The notes under the pieces are model-generated. The model searched no databases, was not told where the DNA came from, and saw nothing but the letters and a program-made list of their open reading frames with translations. Below are positions 30,963 through 41,500 of a stretch of 64,000 bases of DNA, piece after piece. The translations under genes were made by a program, and so were the position numbers. Origin of the DNA: Epithemia pelagica (taxonomy: Eukaryota; Bacillariophyta; Bacillariophyceae; Surirellales; Surirellaceae); NCBI GenBank assembly GCA_946965045.2, contig OX337238.1, forward strand, positions 3,224,001 through 3,288,000, read 5' to 3'. Every line of letters starts with the position of its first letter. Position 1 is the stretch's first letter.

Positions 30963-33900
30963 ATGGATCCTCAATCACCCAAGACACCTACGACTCCTAA
31001 GGGAGAAGATAACCAAGACAATGTCTCGGACACAGACCTATTCGACCACATCATATTTACTGTCTGCCAATTTTTTACCAAAGAAAGGGCTGACTACTTA
31101 ATGAAGTGGATGAAATACCATGGTTTTGAGAACATTACCCATGTTATCTCGTATATGCAAACTAATACCGAGGAATCCATGAAGGAACTGACACAATACA
31201 AGGTCAACAAACAGACACATGATCTACAAGGCCCCACAAGACAGCAGATCAAGCTCTTGGCTTATTGGGCCACATACAAGACCAATGAAATTCAAGACGA
31301 GCTATCCAATAGCGACTGGATGAACCTAACGAGGAAAGAGTTCAACACTTGGAGGATCAACACAGATTTCTCTAAGGGACCACCTAGCCAAGTCCCAGTC
31401 TCGCCAATGAAGTCACCGTCATCTGTGAAATCTGTCAGCACAGTTACTGCCGCATCCCAATCTCAACAAGACCTTACAGCATTCAAAAAGGGAACTAAGC
31501 GCGACGCAACTGCATATGAGGTATTCAAGGATGAACGATACTACGATTCATTCTGGCGTGTATTCAAGACTACAGCTAAGGCTCAAGGCCTATCCAACGT
31601 TCTGAATTTCAAATACACACCACCCCATGATGATGAGTATGCCGAAGAACTTTTTCAAGAGCAACAAGTATTTCTTTACTCCGTTCTTGTCCGTATCATT
31701 CAGACTGACCAAGGTCGAGCCTATGTACGTGAACATGAACATGATGAAGATGCGCGTGCCGTATTGCAGAAGTTACACTCTTTGCATACCGAATCCGACC
31801 TAGCAAAGCGAGAAGTCCTCCGCTTAACCAACTACATTTCCAATCTACGTCTTGACGACACATGGCGCGGAACAACACGTCAATTTCTTCTACACTTTCA
31901 AGAGCAGCTACGTTTGCTAGACAATTTAGTGACATTGTCTGATCGCATCCCTGATCATACCAGGATGACCTTCCTCATGCAAGCTGTAGAAAAGGTACCT
32001 GATCTCCGCCGAGTCAAGATCTTGGATAATGTGGTGAACACCAAATCCGGTGCAAAATCCCTTTGCTATCAATCATACTTCCGTCTCCTTCTAGACGCAG
32101 CTTATGACCATGATCAAGCAACCCAGTCATCTGTTCATAGTCGCCGTCGACATGTCAAACAACATGAATCACTATATGGCCAAGATACAGATGCTGACAT
32201 AACCTCACAAGATGATATGGAGTATCATGTCCACAACACCAAAGCGACATCTGAATCTCCATCCTCTTCGTCCAAGGTTAGTCTACCGCGTGACCTATGG
32301 TTCAAACTTTCTGAAGAAGATCGCAAGTTGATCATTGAATATAACAAGATGATTCAAGCACCTTCATCAACAACACCGAGGACAGTGCAAACACATGCCC
32401 TCGACATTGATCCGGAACCTGATCCTGATCCCAACCAAGTTGTATCTGATGACGACTCACCTGGCGTAGTCACTGAGCATTCAGATGATTCAGATCCGGT
32501 TACACAATTTATCAACCAAGCCATGACGACTGATATCAATCACCCGGCAACTGACCTGACTAGTGTTCTTTCTAACGCCAAGTCCAAGACGAGCAAGAAG
32601 GTTACTTTCAAAGCCAACATGCATAAACAAGCAGGACATGTTCCACGCTATCTGTTTTCCAGGAAATCTACTTTACCAGGGAATCAATTGATTGACCGTG
32701 GTGCTAATGGAGGACTTGCTGGTTCTGACATGCGCATCCTTTCTAAGACTGGCCGCCATATCACTATTGTGGGTATTGATAACCATGAACTTACTGGACT
32801 TCCTGTCGTCACATGTGCCGCAAAGTTTGAGACCAATGATGGACCTATTGTCGGCATCTTCAATGAATATGCTTATTATGGGAAGGGCTTATCTATCCAT
32901 GCTCCTGGTCAATTCGAGCATTTCGGACTTGCTGTTGATGAACGATCTGTTAAAGTTGATGGTAAACAACGCATCACTACACTTGATGGTCGTGCCATAC
33001 CCCTTCACATCAAGGATGGGTTAGCCTACATCCACTCCTTGGGTATCCCCAGCGACGATGACATGGATACCTTACCTCAGATCATCTTCACGTCACCCGA
33101 CACATGGGATCCTGGTGTTCTGGACCATTCGTATTCTCCCACACCCTCTGACAATGATCCTGATTGGAAACACGTCAAGACTGATGGTAGTATGTCGAAC
33201 CATCCATATGACAACTATGGGGAGTACACTGATCGTGTTGTTTGTAACCTCAATCTCCTTTTGGATCTCCCATACGATCATGGACCTGACGACGCACCCT
33301 TCTTTTCTATCTATGCTGACGCAGAGGGTAATGATCCTACACTTCATGCCTCTGTCCACCGTCGTTACCAGGAAGCGTATGACTGGAAGAAGTTCCGTCC
33401 ATTCTTTGGTTGGCAATCTGAAGATGTTATTGCCGATACGTTCAAGCACACTACACGTAATGGTAGCATTACTTTTGACCACGACACCCTCAAGAAACAT
33501 TTCAAGGCTCGCAATCCGGTCCTTAATATACCTCGACGCCATGAACCCGTTGCTACTGACTCGGTTTTCTCCGACACCCCTGCTGTTGACCATGGCGGTA
33601 AAGTCGCACAAATCTTTGTTGGTCGAGATACTCTGGTTACTGATATCTATGGGATCAAGTCAACCAAACAGTTTGTCAATACTCTTCAGGACAACATCCG
33701 GTTTCGTGGTGCCATGGAGACTCTTATCAGTGATGGTGGTTCATCTCTCATCTCTCAAAAGGTTAAAGACATTCTTCGCACTTTGCTTATTGGGGAGTAT
33801 CGATCCGAACCTTATCATCAACACCAGAATAAGGCTGAAAACCGTTACCAGACCGTTAAACGTATGACCAACGCTCTCATGAATGCCACTGGTTGCCCTG

Positions 33901-36650
33901 CCAACACCTGGCTTCTTTGCCTTGAGTATGTCTGTGACTTATTGAACCATACGTCATCACCCACCCACTCCGGTCGCACTCCTCTTGAGGCTCTCTCCGG
34001 ACGCCCACCCGACATTACTCATCTCTTGTTCTTTCCTTTCTGGGATGAGGTTTACTATCGTGTCGACCCCGCTGAACCCAATTCCGGTTCATATCCATCT
34101 TCTTCTGATGAGAAACTTGGCCACTGGGTTGGTTTTGCTCACAACGTTGGTGATTCTTTTACTTGGAAGATTCTCACCCAGGATAACCAGATCATCTACC
34201 GTTCTGCCGTTCGCCGTGTTGCATCCACTACACCTAACCTACGTGTGGATCGACCTTCAGGGGAGGATTCGTCTGACAAGGATGACAATGATAAGCAAGC
34301 TGACACTGTCTTCATTCGCAGTGATAGTGAAGATCCATCCAAACCAATGCCCACGATCGATTTTGACGACATGATAGGACGCACATTCCTATGCGACACA
34401 GAAGAAAATGGGGAGCGACACCGTGCACGTGTCATCAAACGAGTCATTGATCTTAATGAAGAAGCAACGAAACAGGAAGAACGTGTCAAGTATATCTACC
34501 GAAAGACAAATTCTGATGTTGATGAGATGATATCCTATAATCAACTCATGGAGTATATCGAACGAGATAACCAAGCTCAAACCTCTGGAGATAATCTTTT
34601 CAGGTTCAGGGACGTCATTGCCCATCAAGGCCCACTGAACACAACTGATCCAGATTACAAGGGGAGCAAATATAATTTGCTTGTTGATTGGGAAACTGGG
34701 GAGACTACCTATGAACCTTTATCACTCATCGCCAATGATGATCCGATCACTGTAGCAATTTATGGAAAGAAACATGATTTACTCAACGAACCTGGATGGA
34801 AGCATTTGAAACGTTATGTCAAAACAAGCAAACGTCTCATTCGAGCAGCCAAACAGTCAAGGATTAAACAAGTTCACCATTCCGTCAAGTATAAGTTTGG
34901 ATTCCAAGTACCACGCAATTATGAGGAAGCTGTCACTCTTGATAAACAACATGGCAACACAAAGTGGCAAGATGCAACAGAATTAGAATTGTCACAGATC
35001 CAGTCCTACAAGACATTCAAGGATTTTGGGAAAGCCATCTTCATTAAAGGGAAAGTATCCAATGCACCTGAAGGATATCATAAGATACGTGTACATCTTG
35101 TCTTTGACGTAAAACATGATGGACGACATAAAGCAAGACTTGTCGCAGATGGACATCTCACAAAAGAACCTGTTGAGACAATCTATTCAGGTGTTGTTTC
35201 CATTCGCAACCTCCGCATTGCCTTATTCCTGGGTACTTTGAATGACTTGGAAATATGGGGAGCAGATATTGGAAACGCATATCTGGAAGCCTTGACAGGG
35301 GAGAAACTTTTCATTGTCGCAGGACCTGAATTCAAGGAATTAGAAGGTCACATCCTGATTATATACAAGGCACTTTATGGATTGAAGTCATCAGGCGCAC
35401 GCTGGCATGATGTCTTATTCGATGTTTTGACAGACATGGGATTTTCACCAAGCAAAGCAGATCCGGATATCTGGATGAGGAAGGCACCTGGAGAGGACTG
35501 TTACGAATACATTACCGTATACGTTGATGACTTAGCCATTATTTCTACTGATCCTGGGAATATCTGCAAGATCCTGAAGGAGAAATACAACTTCAAACTC
35601 AAAGGAGATGGACCTATTGATTTCCACTTGGGATGTTGTTACACCAAGGATTCTGATGGAACATTAGTAGCAGATCCAAGACGCTACATTGGTAAGATGA
35701 TGGACACTTTCGAACGAATCTTCAAGGAGAAACCCAAGAAAGCCAAAACACCTCTTATTGGTGGAGACCATCCTGAATTGGACGATTCTGAGCTCCTTGA
35801 TGAAGAAGGTACTAACCATTTCCAAACTCTGATTGGACAACTTCAATGGGTGATCACTATTGGTCGTTTCGACGTCTTCACCGCTACAATGACGCTATCA
35901 CGCTTTCGTGCTGCTCCGAGGAAAGGACATCTTGATAGAGCCAAGCGTATCTATGGATACCTTGCACATCTCCCAGAAGGCGCAATCAGATTTAGGATTG
36001 GAGAGCCTGATTATTCAAGTCTTCCTACCCAAGAATTTGATTGGACTCGCACTGTCTATTCGAATGCAAGTGAACGTATTCCTGAAGACTGCCCAACACC
36101 TCTTGGCCGCTATGTTACTACAACTCATTATGTTGATGCCAATCTCATGCATGACATAGTCACTGGTAAATCCGTCACTGCTGTTCTACATTTGTTGAAC
36201 GGAACACCTATTGACTGGTACAGCAAGAGACAGAGCACAGTGGAAACTGCTACCTATGGATCCGAGTTCGTGGCTGCAAGGACAGCAATAGATCAGATTA
36301 CAGAATTACGACATTCTCTCCGCTACCTTGGAGTACCTATCCGAGAGCGAAGTTACATGTACGGAGATAACAGATCTGTTGTGCTCAATGCAACCGTTCC
36401 TCATTCCATACTATCCAAGAGACACCATCTTCTGTCATACCACCGAGTTCGTGAAGCCATCGCAGCAAAGTATGTTGCATTCTACTGGAAAGATGGAAAG
36501 ACCAACCCCGCCGATATCCTTAGCAAACATTGGGATTTCGTATCTATCTGGCCCATGCTCAAGCCATTGTTGTTTTGGAAAGGAGAAGTTCAAGACCTCA
36601 ACAAATCCAATGATGACAAGGCTGAAACGACGAGTTGTGGGGAGTGTTAG
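30963..36650 (+). CDS. Gag-Pol polyprotein of copia element 2, first copy (1,895 aa)
   Basis: Gag-like region at about residues 1-450, with no CCHC knuckle seen. The protease-like motif is LIDRGANGG (about 576), where DRGA replaces the usual DSGA. Integrase acidic residues occur in FSDTPAVDHGG (about 868), LISDGGSS (about 921) and NKAENRYQ (about 957). RT starts near HLVFDVKHDG (about 1377), has ALYGLKSSGARW and YVDD (about 1519). RNase H starts near THYVDANL (about 1720) and includes DWYSKRQSTVETATYG. The last sense codon TGT and the stop TAG are the first six bases of the 3' LTR. The frame is uninterrupted. Confidence 0.95.
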   Translation: MDPQSPKTPTTPKGEDNQDNVSDTDLFDHIIFTVCQFFTKERADYLMKWMKYHGFENITHVISYMQTNTEESMKELTQYKVNKQTHDLQGPTRQQIKLLAYWATYKTNEIQDELSNSDWMNLTRKEFNTWRINTDFSKGPPSQVPVSPMKSPSSVKSVSTVTAASQSQQDLTAFKKGTKRDATAYEVFKDERYYDSFWRVFKTTAKAQGLSNVLNFKYTPPHDDEYAEELFQEQQVFLYSVLVRIIQTDQGRAYVREHEHDEDARAVLQKLHSLHTESDLAKREVLRLTNYISNLRLDDTWRGTTRQFLLHFQEQLRLLDNLVTLSDRIPDHTRMTFLMQAVEKVPDLRRVKILDNVVNTKSGAKSLCYQSYFRLLLDAAYDHDQATQSSVHSRRRHVKQHESLYGQDTDADITSQDDMEYHVHNTKATSESPSSSSKVSLPRDLWFKLSEEDRKLIIEYNKMIQAPSSTTPRTVQTHALDIDPEPDPDPNQVVSDDDSPGVVTEHSDDSDPVTQFINQAMTTDINHPATDLTSVLSNAKSKTSKKVTFKANMHKQAGHVPRYLFSRKSTLPGNQLIDRGANGGLAGSDMRILSKTGRHITIVGIDNHELTGLPVVTCAAKFETNDGPIVGIFNEYAYYGKGLSIHAPGQFEHFGLAVDERSVKVDGKQRITTLDGRAIPLHIKDGLAYIHSLGIPSDDDMDTLPQIIFTSPDTWDPGVLDHSYSPTPSDNDPDWKHVKTDGSMSNHPYDNYGEYTDRVVCNLNLLLDLPYDHGPDDAPFFSIYADAEGNDPTLHASVHRRYQEAYDWKKFRPFFGWQSEDVIADTFKHTTRNGSITFDHDTLKKHFKARNPVLNIPRRHEPVATDSVFSDTPAVDHGGKVAQIFVGRDTLVTDIYGIKSTKQFVNTLQDNIRFRGAMETLISDGGSSLISQKVKDILRTLLIGEYRSEPYHQHQNKAENRYQTVKRMTNALMNATGCPANTWLLCLEYVCDLLNHTSSPTHSGRTPLEALSGRPPDITHLLFFPFWDEVYYRVDPAEPNSGSYPSSSDEKLGHWVGFAHNVGDSFTWKILTQDNQIIYRSAVRRVASTTPNLRVDRPSGEDSSDKDDNDKQADTVFIRSDSEDPSKPMPTIDFDDMIGRTFLCDTEENGERHRARVIKRVIDLNEEATKQEERVKYIYRKTNSDVDEMISYNQLMEYIERDNQAQTSGDNLFRFRDVIAHQGPLNTTDPDYKGSKYNLLVDWETGETTYEPLSLIANDDPITVAIYGKKHDLLNEPGWKHLKRYVKTSKRLIRAAKQSRIKQVHHSVKYKFGFQVPRNYEEAVTLDKQHGNTKWQDATELELSQIQSYKTFKDFGKAIFIKGKVSNAPEGYHKIRVHLVFDVKHDGRHKARLVADGHLTKEPVETIYSGVVSIRNLRIALFLGTLNDLEIWGADIGNAYLEALTGEKLFIVAGPEFKELEGHILIIYKALYGLKSSGARWHDVLFDVLTDMGFSPSKADPDIWMRKAPGEDCYEYITVYVDDLAIISTDPGNICKILKEKYNFKLKGDGPIDFHLGCCYTKDSDGTLVADPRRYIGKMMDTFERIFKEKPKKAKTPLIGGDHPELDDSELLDEEGTNHFQTLIGQLQWVITIGRFDVFTATMTLSRFRAAPRKGHLDRAKRIYGYLAHLPEGAIRFRIGEPDYSSLPTQEFDWTRTVYSNASERIPEDCPTPLGRYVTTTHYVDANLMHDIVTGKSVTAVLHLLNGTPIDWYSKRQSTVETATYGSEFVAARTAIDQITELRHSLRYLGVPIRERSYMYGDNRSVVLNATVPHSILSKRHHLLSYHRVREAIAAKYVAFYWKDGKTNPADILSKHWDFVSIWPMLKPLLFWKGEVQDLNKSNDDKAETTSCGEC
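36630..36644 (+). promoter_or_regulatory. Polypurine tract of element 2
   Basis: The purine-rich run gtggggag ends directly at the 3' LTR start, the expected position for plus-strand priming. It also encodes the last residues of Gag-Pol. Confidence 0.6.
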
Positions 36651-37427
36651 AATTCTCACCGTCTATGGTGGTTAGATTCTACATCTCATCGATTCCCCAT
36701 GTCACATAGCCTCGTGCTATCGCATCATGCCCTCTAGCTTCGAGCTATGTTTCCTAGCTTCGCGCTATATCGACCTATATTTCTTCGCAAATCATGAAAA
36801 GTGAGAATAGATTGACGAACTCACTCTCAAGACTAAATTGGGTCGTGCGGTATTACAACGGACGTAAATTTGGCCGTTGCTCAGACACTGTACTAACGCC
36901 CTAAGCGTACGCGCCCGAAATCATCGAGCGCGCCCAAGCGACATCCGAGCGCTATCGGCATCTATCCGATCCAACGGTCTAAGTATCCCAAGCACGACAC
37001 ACGATCACGCGAGACCATATTTCCATTCCCACAATCTCCAAATTGTCAACAAGCTGCGCGCCATGAAAACAACTATGCCAACCCAAAGCAAGAGCTGTTG
37101 ACCCTGTATATGTTATCCGCCCACATATACATGTCATATACATCACATGAATCAACTCCAACTATTCCAAACCTGTTGCCGCCAAGAACCTATGATACAT
37201 GACCCTTGGCAGGACCGAACATTTCACGTAGACCTATCGTAGTAATCAACACACAATCTAACAATATCACCATTTATCACATCCTCTTTTGTGTCCCGAC
37301 TATCCTTCTGATAGACTTCGACTTGCTTGCTTCTCTGACCCTGAGAAGCTTGTATCGGTTGGTGACCTACCTGATTGTCTGCTCTACCGAGCATCAATGT
37401 CCCTACGATTCAGAAAGAATTGTAACA
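36645..37427 (+). repeat. 3' LTR of element 2, first copy
   Basis: 783 bp, identical by eye to 29044-29826, followed by TTGTT at 37428-37432. Confidence 0.95.
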
Positions 37428-37432
37428 TTGTT

Positions 37433-38323
37433 GTCGCGCACCTCCGGCACACAAAACTCTATGTTGCGCATGTACGCCTTAAGTGACGACAGGTTACGCT
37501 TCTTCTCTAAACAGTTTTCAGCGATCGTCTTGGCCAGCGCGTAAACCATCTTCGGACAGGAAATCGAGGTGTCCGGCGCGACTTCCTTGTACTTGTCGAG
37601 TACCGATCGCATGAATACATAGTCCGCCGACCCAACTGAAGACACGACTTTATTATTGATCAGTGATGTCGTGCGCGCAACACAGTTCTTTCTTCCTCCC
37701 CGTTTACTTGAAAGCTCGATATCCGCCGATGTTATGGTTGTGGCTTCGTTTGAAGCCTCACATACTGTTTTGTTGTTGAGTTGGAAGAAGAGGTTGAATT
37801 CCTCTTGGCTCATGATGATGGGCTTGAAGGTCACCTCCCTTGTTGCCTCCTTCTTCAGCCTTTCTTCCTCTCTCAATGCTTCCACCAGATGATCAGGGAT
37901 GCCCTTGGTCTTTGAGTTCTTCGTGCAAAACTCGTGATGAGATCGTTTGGGGGGCTTGATACCCAGACGCTTGGCAGAACAGATTCTGCAGTCCCTGTCT
38001 TCCTCAAATGCCTTCTTCTTCTCCAGGGTGAGTTGGTTCAGTCTTCTTGCTTCCTTCTTCTTCTTTGTTGACTTTGTTTGGTGTTGTGCTAACGATTTCG
38101 CCCGTTTTGTTTGGTTGTTTCGTCGTTGGCTTTGGCAACCCATGCCCTCCTGGTCACTGGGTTTCCTTTTGTATGGGTTGTGCAGCACCACCCTTGGTGC
38201 TGGAGGTGGTGGAGAGTCATCCTCCTTGCCAGTCATCGTCTCTCTGTCCATTGTCCTTCCAGAAACATGGACACCATTGTCCATGTCCTGGGCCACGGTA
38301 ACCGCGACCGGTCTCATTGGCAT
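37433..38323 (-). pseudogene. Transposase of copy A, N-terminal part
   Basis: The frame starts at ATG 38323 (MPMRPVAV) and runs to the retrotransposon, ending in LTR sequence. It includes the CRICSAKRLG motif. One residue differs from copy B (RNIEF against RNMEF) and this change is shared with copy C. Confidence 0.9.
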
Positions 38324-38540
38324 GGAATCGTGTTGGAGCGGAACTCCTCGTCGTTTTCATCTTTTTCGTGGGGAAGTCGGCAGGATTCCGTGGCTTTTTG
38401 CGCGTGGCGCGCGATGTCTACAGGTAAGAGAAGACATGTCTGGTCTGATTTTTCGTTAAGTATTTTGCTGTCTTGTCTATGTCTTGTGAAATTTCTAACC
38501 CAATCATGTATCTGCCATGTATTTCTGAGGCCCCTTTTAC

Positions 38541-41500
38541 GAAAATATAGGGGGATCTGGCAGTAGAAGAGGGGAAAAAAGAAGGAGAAAAAAAGAAGAA
38601 GAAAAGGAAAAAAGAAAAAGAAGGAAGAAATTATGGTAAGATTCCCTTCGTCGAGAACGTGCGATTGCCGCTATCAGAATGTGATCTAATTGGCTGTTGT
38701 CTTTGTCACTGTTTCTGCCCCTGTGTGCAATGTGTGGTGAGTGCGTGGTGGACCACGAAGCAGGAAGGAGGGGATTTGGCAGATCCCCACTACCACAGTA
38801 CGTATGAGTCCACGGTAAGTGCCTGAAGCGACTGTCTTTTGCTTAAGGTAAACAGTGTCATACTCACATATGCCCGATTGCTTCTCCAGCGAAGATATTA
38901 GCATTCACCACAAAAGAGTGCGTAGAAGTGTCGTACCACTGGTACAAGGTAAGCCTAGCTACGGCAGGATTTCGGAAGTGGTTGCTCATTTTCCTCTAGC
39001 TCATTATTTCTTGGACGATGGTTTTCTCACTGCTGTTGTTGTTCGTATCGTTAATGCTTATTTTGCTATTTCTTGCGTGTACAGCACCATGGTACGTTGT
39101 CCCAGCCAGGTGCACTGATATTCCATTGATCGAATTGGTTGTTCTAACATTTTTCTTTTTTAAAATGGTGGTCGGTTACTCTGATGGTTTCGGCATGATT
39201 TGTCGTGTGGTGGAATGCCTCTACGGTTTTCCCGATTCCAATATTGGATGTTGCGAATGCAACAGTTCTGTATTGGCTGCATTTGAGCCGGGGCAACAGG
39301 CGGTTGATGTGGCTGATGAAGATTCCCAACGGCCGGGCACATGATCGTCGAGAGAAAAGCTGCTTGTTGCAAGAGCTGCTGTTGTACCTGGTAAATATTG
39401 GGCATCGATGATGGTGCCAACGGTGGTTGTTGTTGTTGTGGTGGTGGCGGTGGTGGTGGAAGACTGGGCTGCTCCCTCATTGTTGGCTGTTGCTGGTTTG
39501 TGGTAACTCGTGTTGTCGTTGTGCTTGTTGCGTTGATTTGGTTCTGTTTGACAGGCCGAGTCACTTGGATTGGTTCTTGTTCTTGAGCACTTGCCTCACA
39601 CTCTTGCATCTCGCTGTCTTCTTCTTTTTCCTCCTCCTCTTCTTCTGGTTCTTTATCGTCTTCCATGTCCTGGTCGCTACCACTGTCCGAGTCTTCGCGG
39701 TTCGATATTTCGTCGTCGTCGTCGTCACATTCGAGCATTGTCTCATTGTTTGTTGCGTCCTCTGTTGGTTCATTGCATTCGTTGCAGGGGCAGTGGTCAT
39801 TGCTGAGGAATGCCACTGGCCATGTTTGTTGGATCTGTTTTTGTATCGGCAGGTATTCGGAGAAGAATCGTTCTCCATTGTCAGGAGGTAAGTCTTCGAC
39901 CCAATCAAATGGTTTGCTCGCTCCACAACGAACTGCCAGTTTGTTGATGAAGGCAAGCTCCTGGTGATTGAAGTGACTAACGACACTTTCCCATGCTGCA
40001 GGCATTTTCGTGTTCCTCTCCTCCATTGAAGCCGAGGCTAAACGGATTTTGAGCCGGATTTGTTTGTTATATCGTGCCGTTCCACAGAGGTTGATGACAT
40101 CACTGAGATCCTCGTGCATTCCTCCATTTGCAAAGTGTGCGAGATTGTCATGCCATGATTCGAGCTTCGACTCGCCCCGGTAAGAAATCCACTCGCTGAG
40201 CCCATGTTTTGAATTTGGACCTGGCTTGATCTCACGATACATTTCACTTACAGGGAGTGGGTCCGAGAGATATTCTGCCTTTTTCTTGCAGTTCTCAATG
40301 GCAAGGTGAGTGTCCATTGTAAACAGTGTTTGTTGCGTCCTTGGGTCGACTCGTCCTCTTGCTGCTCCAGATCCCTCTGACGCAGTTACCTTGTACTTGC
40401 ATTTCCATTCTTCAAGCTTGGTGATGATTGTTTCCTTCCGCCTGATTCTTTTCCGTAAGTGCTTGCCGTATCGTGTCCGAAACTGCTTTGTCTGTCGCAT
40501 TTCAACAATCTCTTTGTCAGACAGTTTCTCACCTGTACTTGACATTGTGCCATCTTTCAGAGCCGTCACAAGTTTGTTGAAGTCGCGATCATCATAGTCG
40601 TACAATGCATCCAACAAATCTCTTATTGCGTGTCCGAAGTCGATATGGTTCTTTCGTAGTGTCTTGACGATCCTCTGAATGAAATGGAAGAGTCCTAATC
40701 TTCCCTTGAGCTTCCTTCCATTCTTGTCACGCAACAATTCCTCCCAGAAGCTTTGCTTATGGGGCCAGGTGTCGGAATACATGATTGAGGGTTTAAAATT
40801 TGGTCGCTTGGTGAGTTGAATTAATGCATGGGCGAAGTGTTTTGTCTCCGTGCTTCTAACCAGAATAGCCAATGCTACCTCGCCATGTTCATTGCAGATA
40901 TCCCACAGTGCTTCAGCTTGCAGTCTCTTTGGGTAGTTCTTTACCACCTGGTGAGTGTGATCTTGTGCGAAGCATATCTGACACTGTACCGCTTGTATTT
41001 CGCGTGTGTGTCGCTCCTTATCACTTGTTCGCCACGGATTCCACGTAGACATTGAGGCTTCAAGGTATGCCTTCCGAATTGTCTCGCCCAATGGTGGAAA
41101 CCGTGTCAGCCATTCGCCATCCTTCTTCGGGTAGTCCTGAGCCTTTTGGTGCGTCGAATCACAGAAAGACAGGTAGCTTGTAAGTCTCTTCCTGTAATCT
41201 CGGTTGATTGCACTATATAACCACCGACTACATAGATCTCCATTCCCATGGGTAATCAGTAGTTCCTCAAAAACAGTTGTAGCAGTGAGGTCTAGATGTT
41301 GAGCACCTCTAGCCCACTTGGCCTCGACCGGGTACCATTTTTGAAAATGTGAGGGCAGCATATTGATCAGCGCCCCATCATTACCGGCGTGCGTGACCTT
41401 GCATTCCGGGCAGTAGTAGTTGGTGACCAGGGCGTAGTGGGGAGCACCACCAAGATTAAAAATCGGAAATAGGCTCTTGGTCTTGGAAAGGTTGGTCCTG

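Larger units (their letters stand above)
29044..37427 (+). mobile_element. Complete 8,384-bp Ty1/copia LTR retrotransposon, element 2 (first copy)
   Basis: LTRs of 783 bp (29044-29826 and 36645-37427), identical by eye, run from TGTTAG to TAACA. The 5-bp target duplication TTGTT lies at 29039-29043 and 37428-37432, and removing the element with one TTGTT gives exactly the sequence of copies B and D. It carries a 259-residue ORF followed by a 1,895-residue Gag-Pol. It is only distantly related to element 1 and has much longer LTRs. Confidence 0.96.

Noticed and set aside
33058-33867. 269-codon plus-strand frame inside gag-pol (and its second copy)
   Set aside because: It overlaps the protease-integrase region of the real frame, is rich in rare residue combinations and has no domain.
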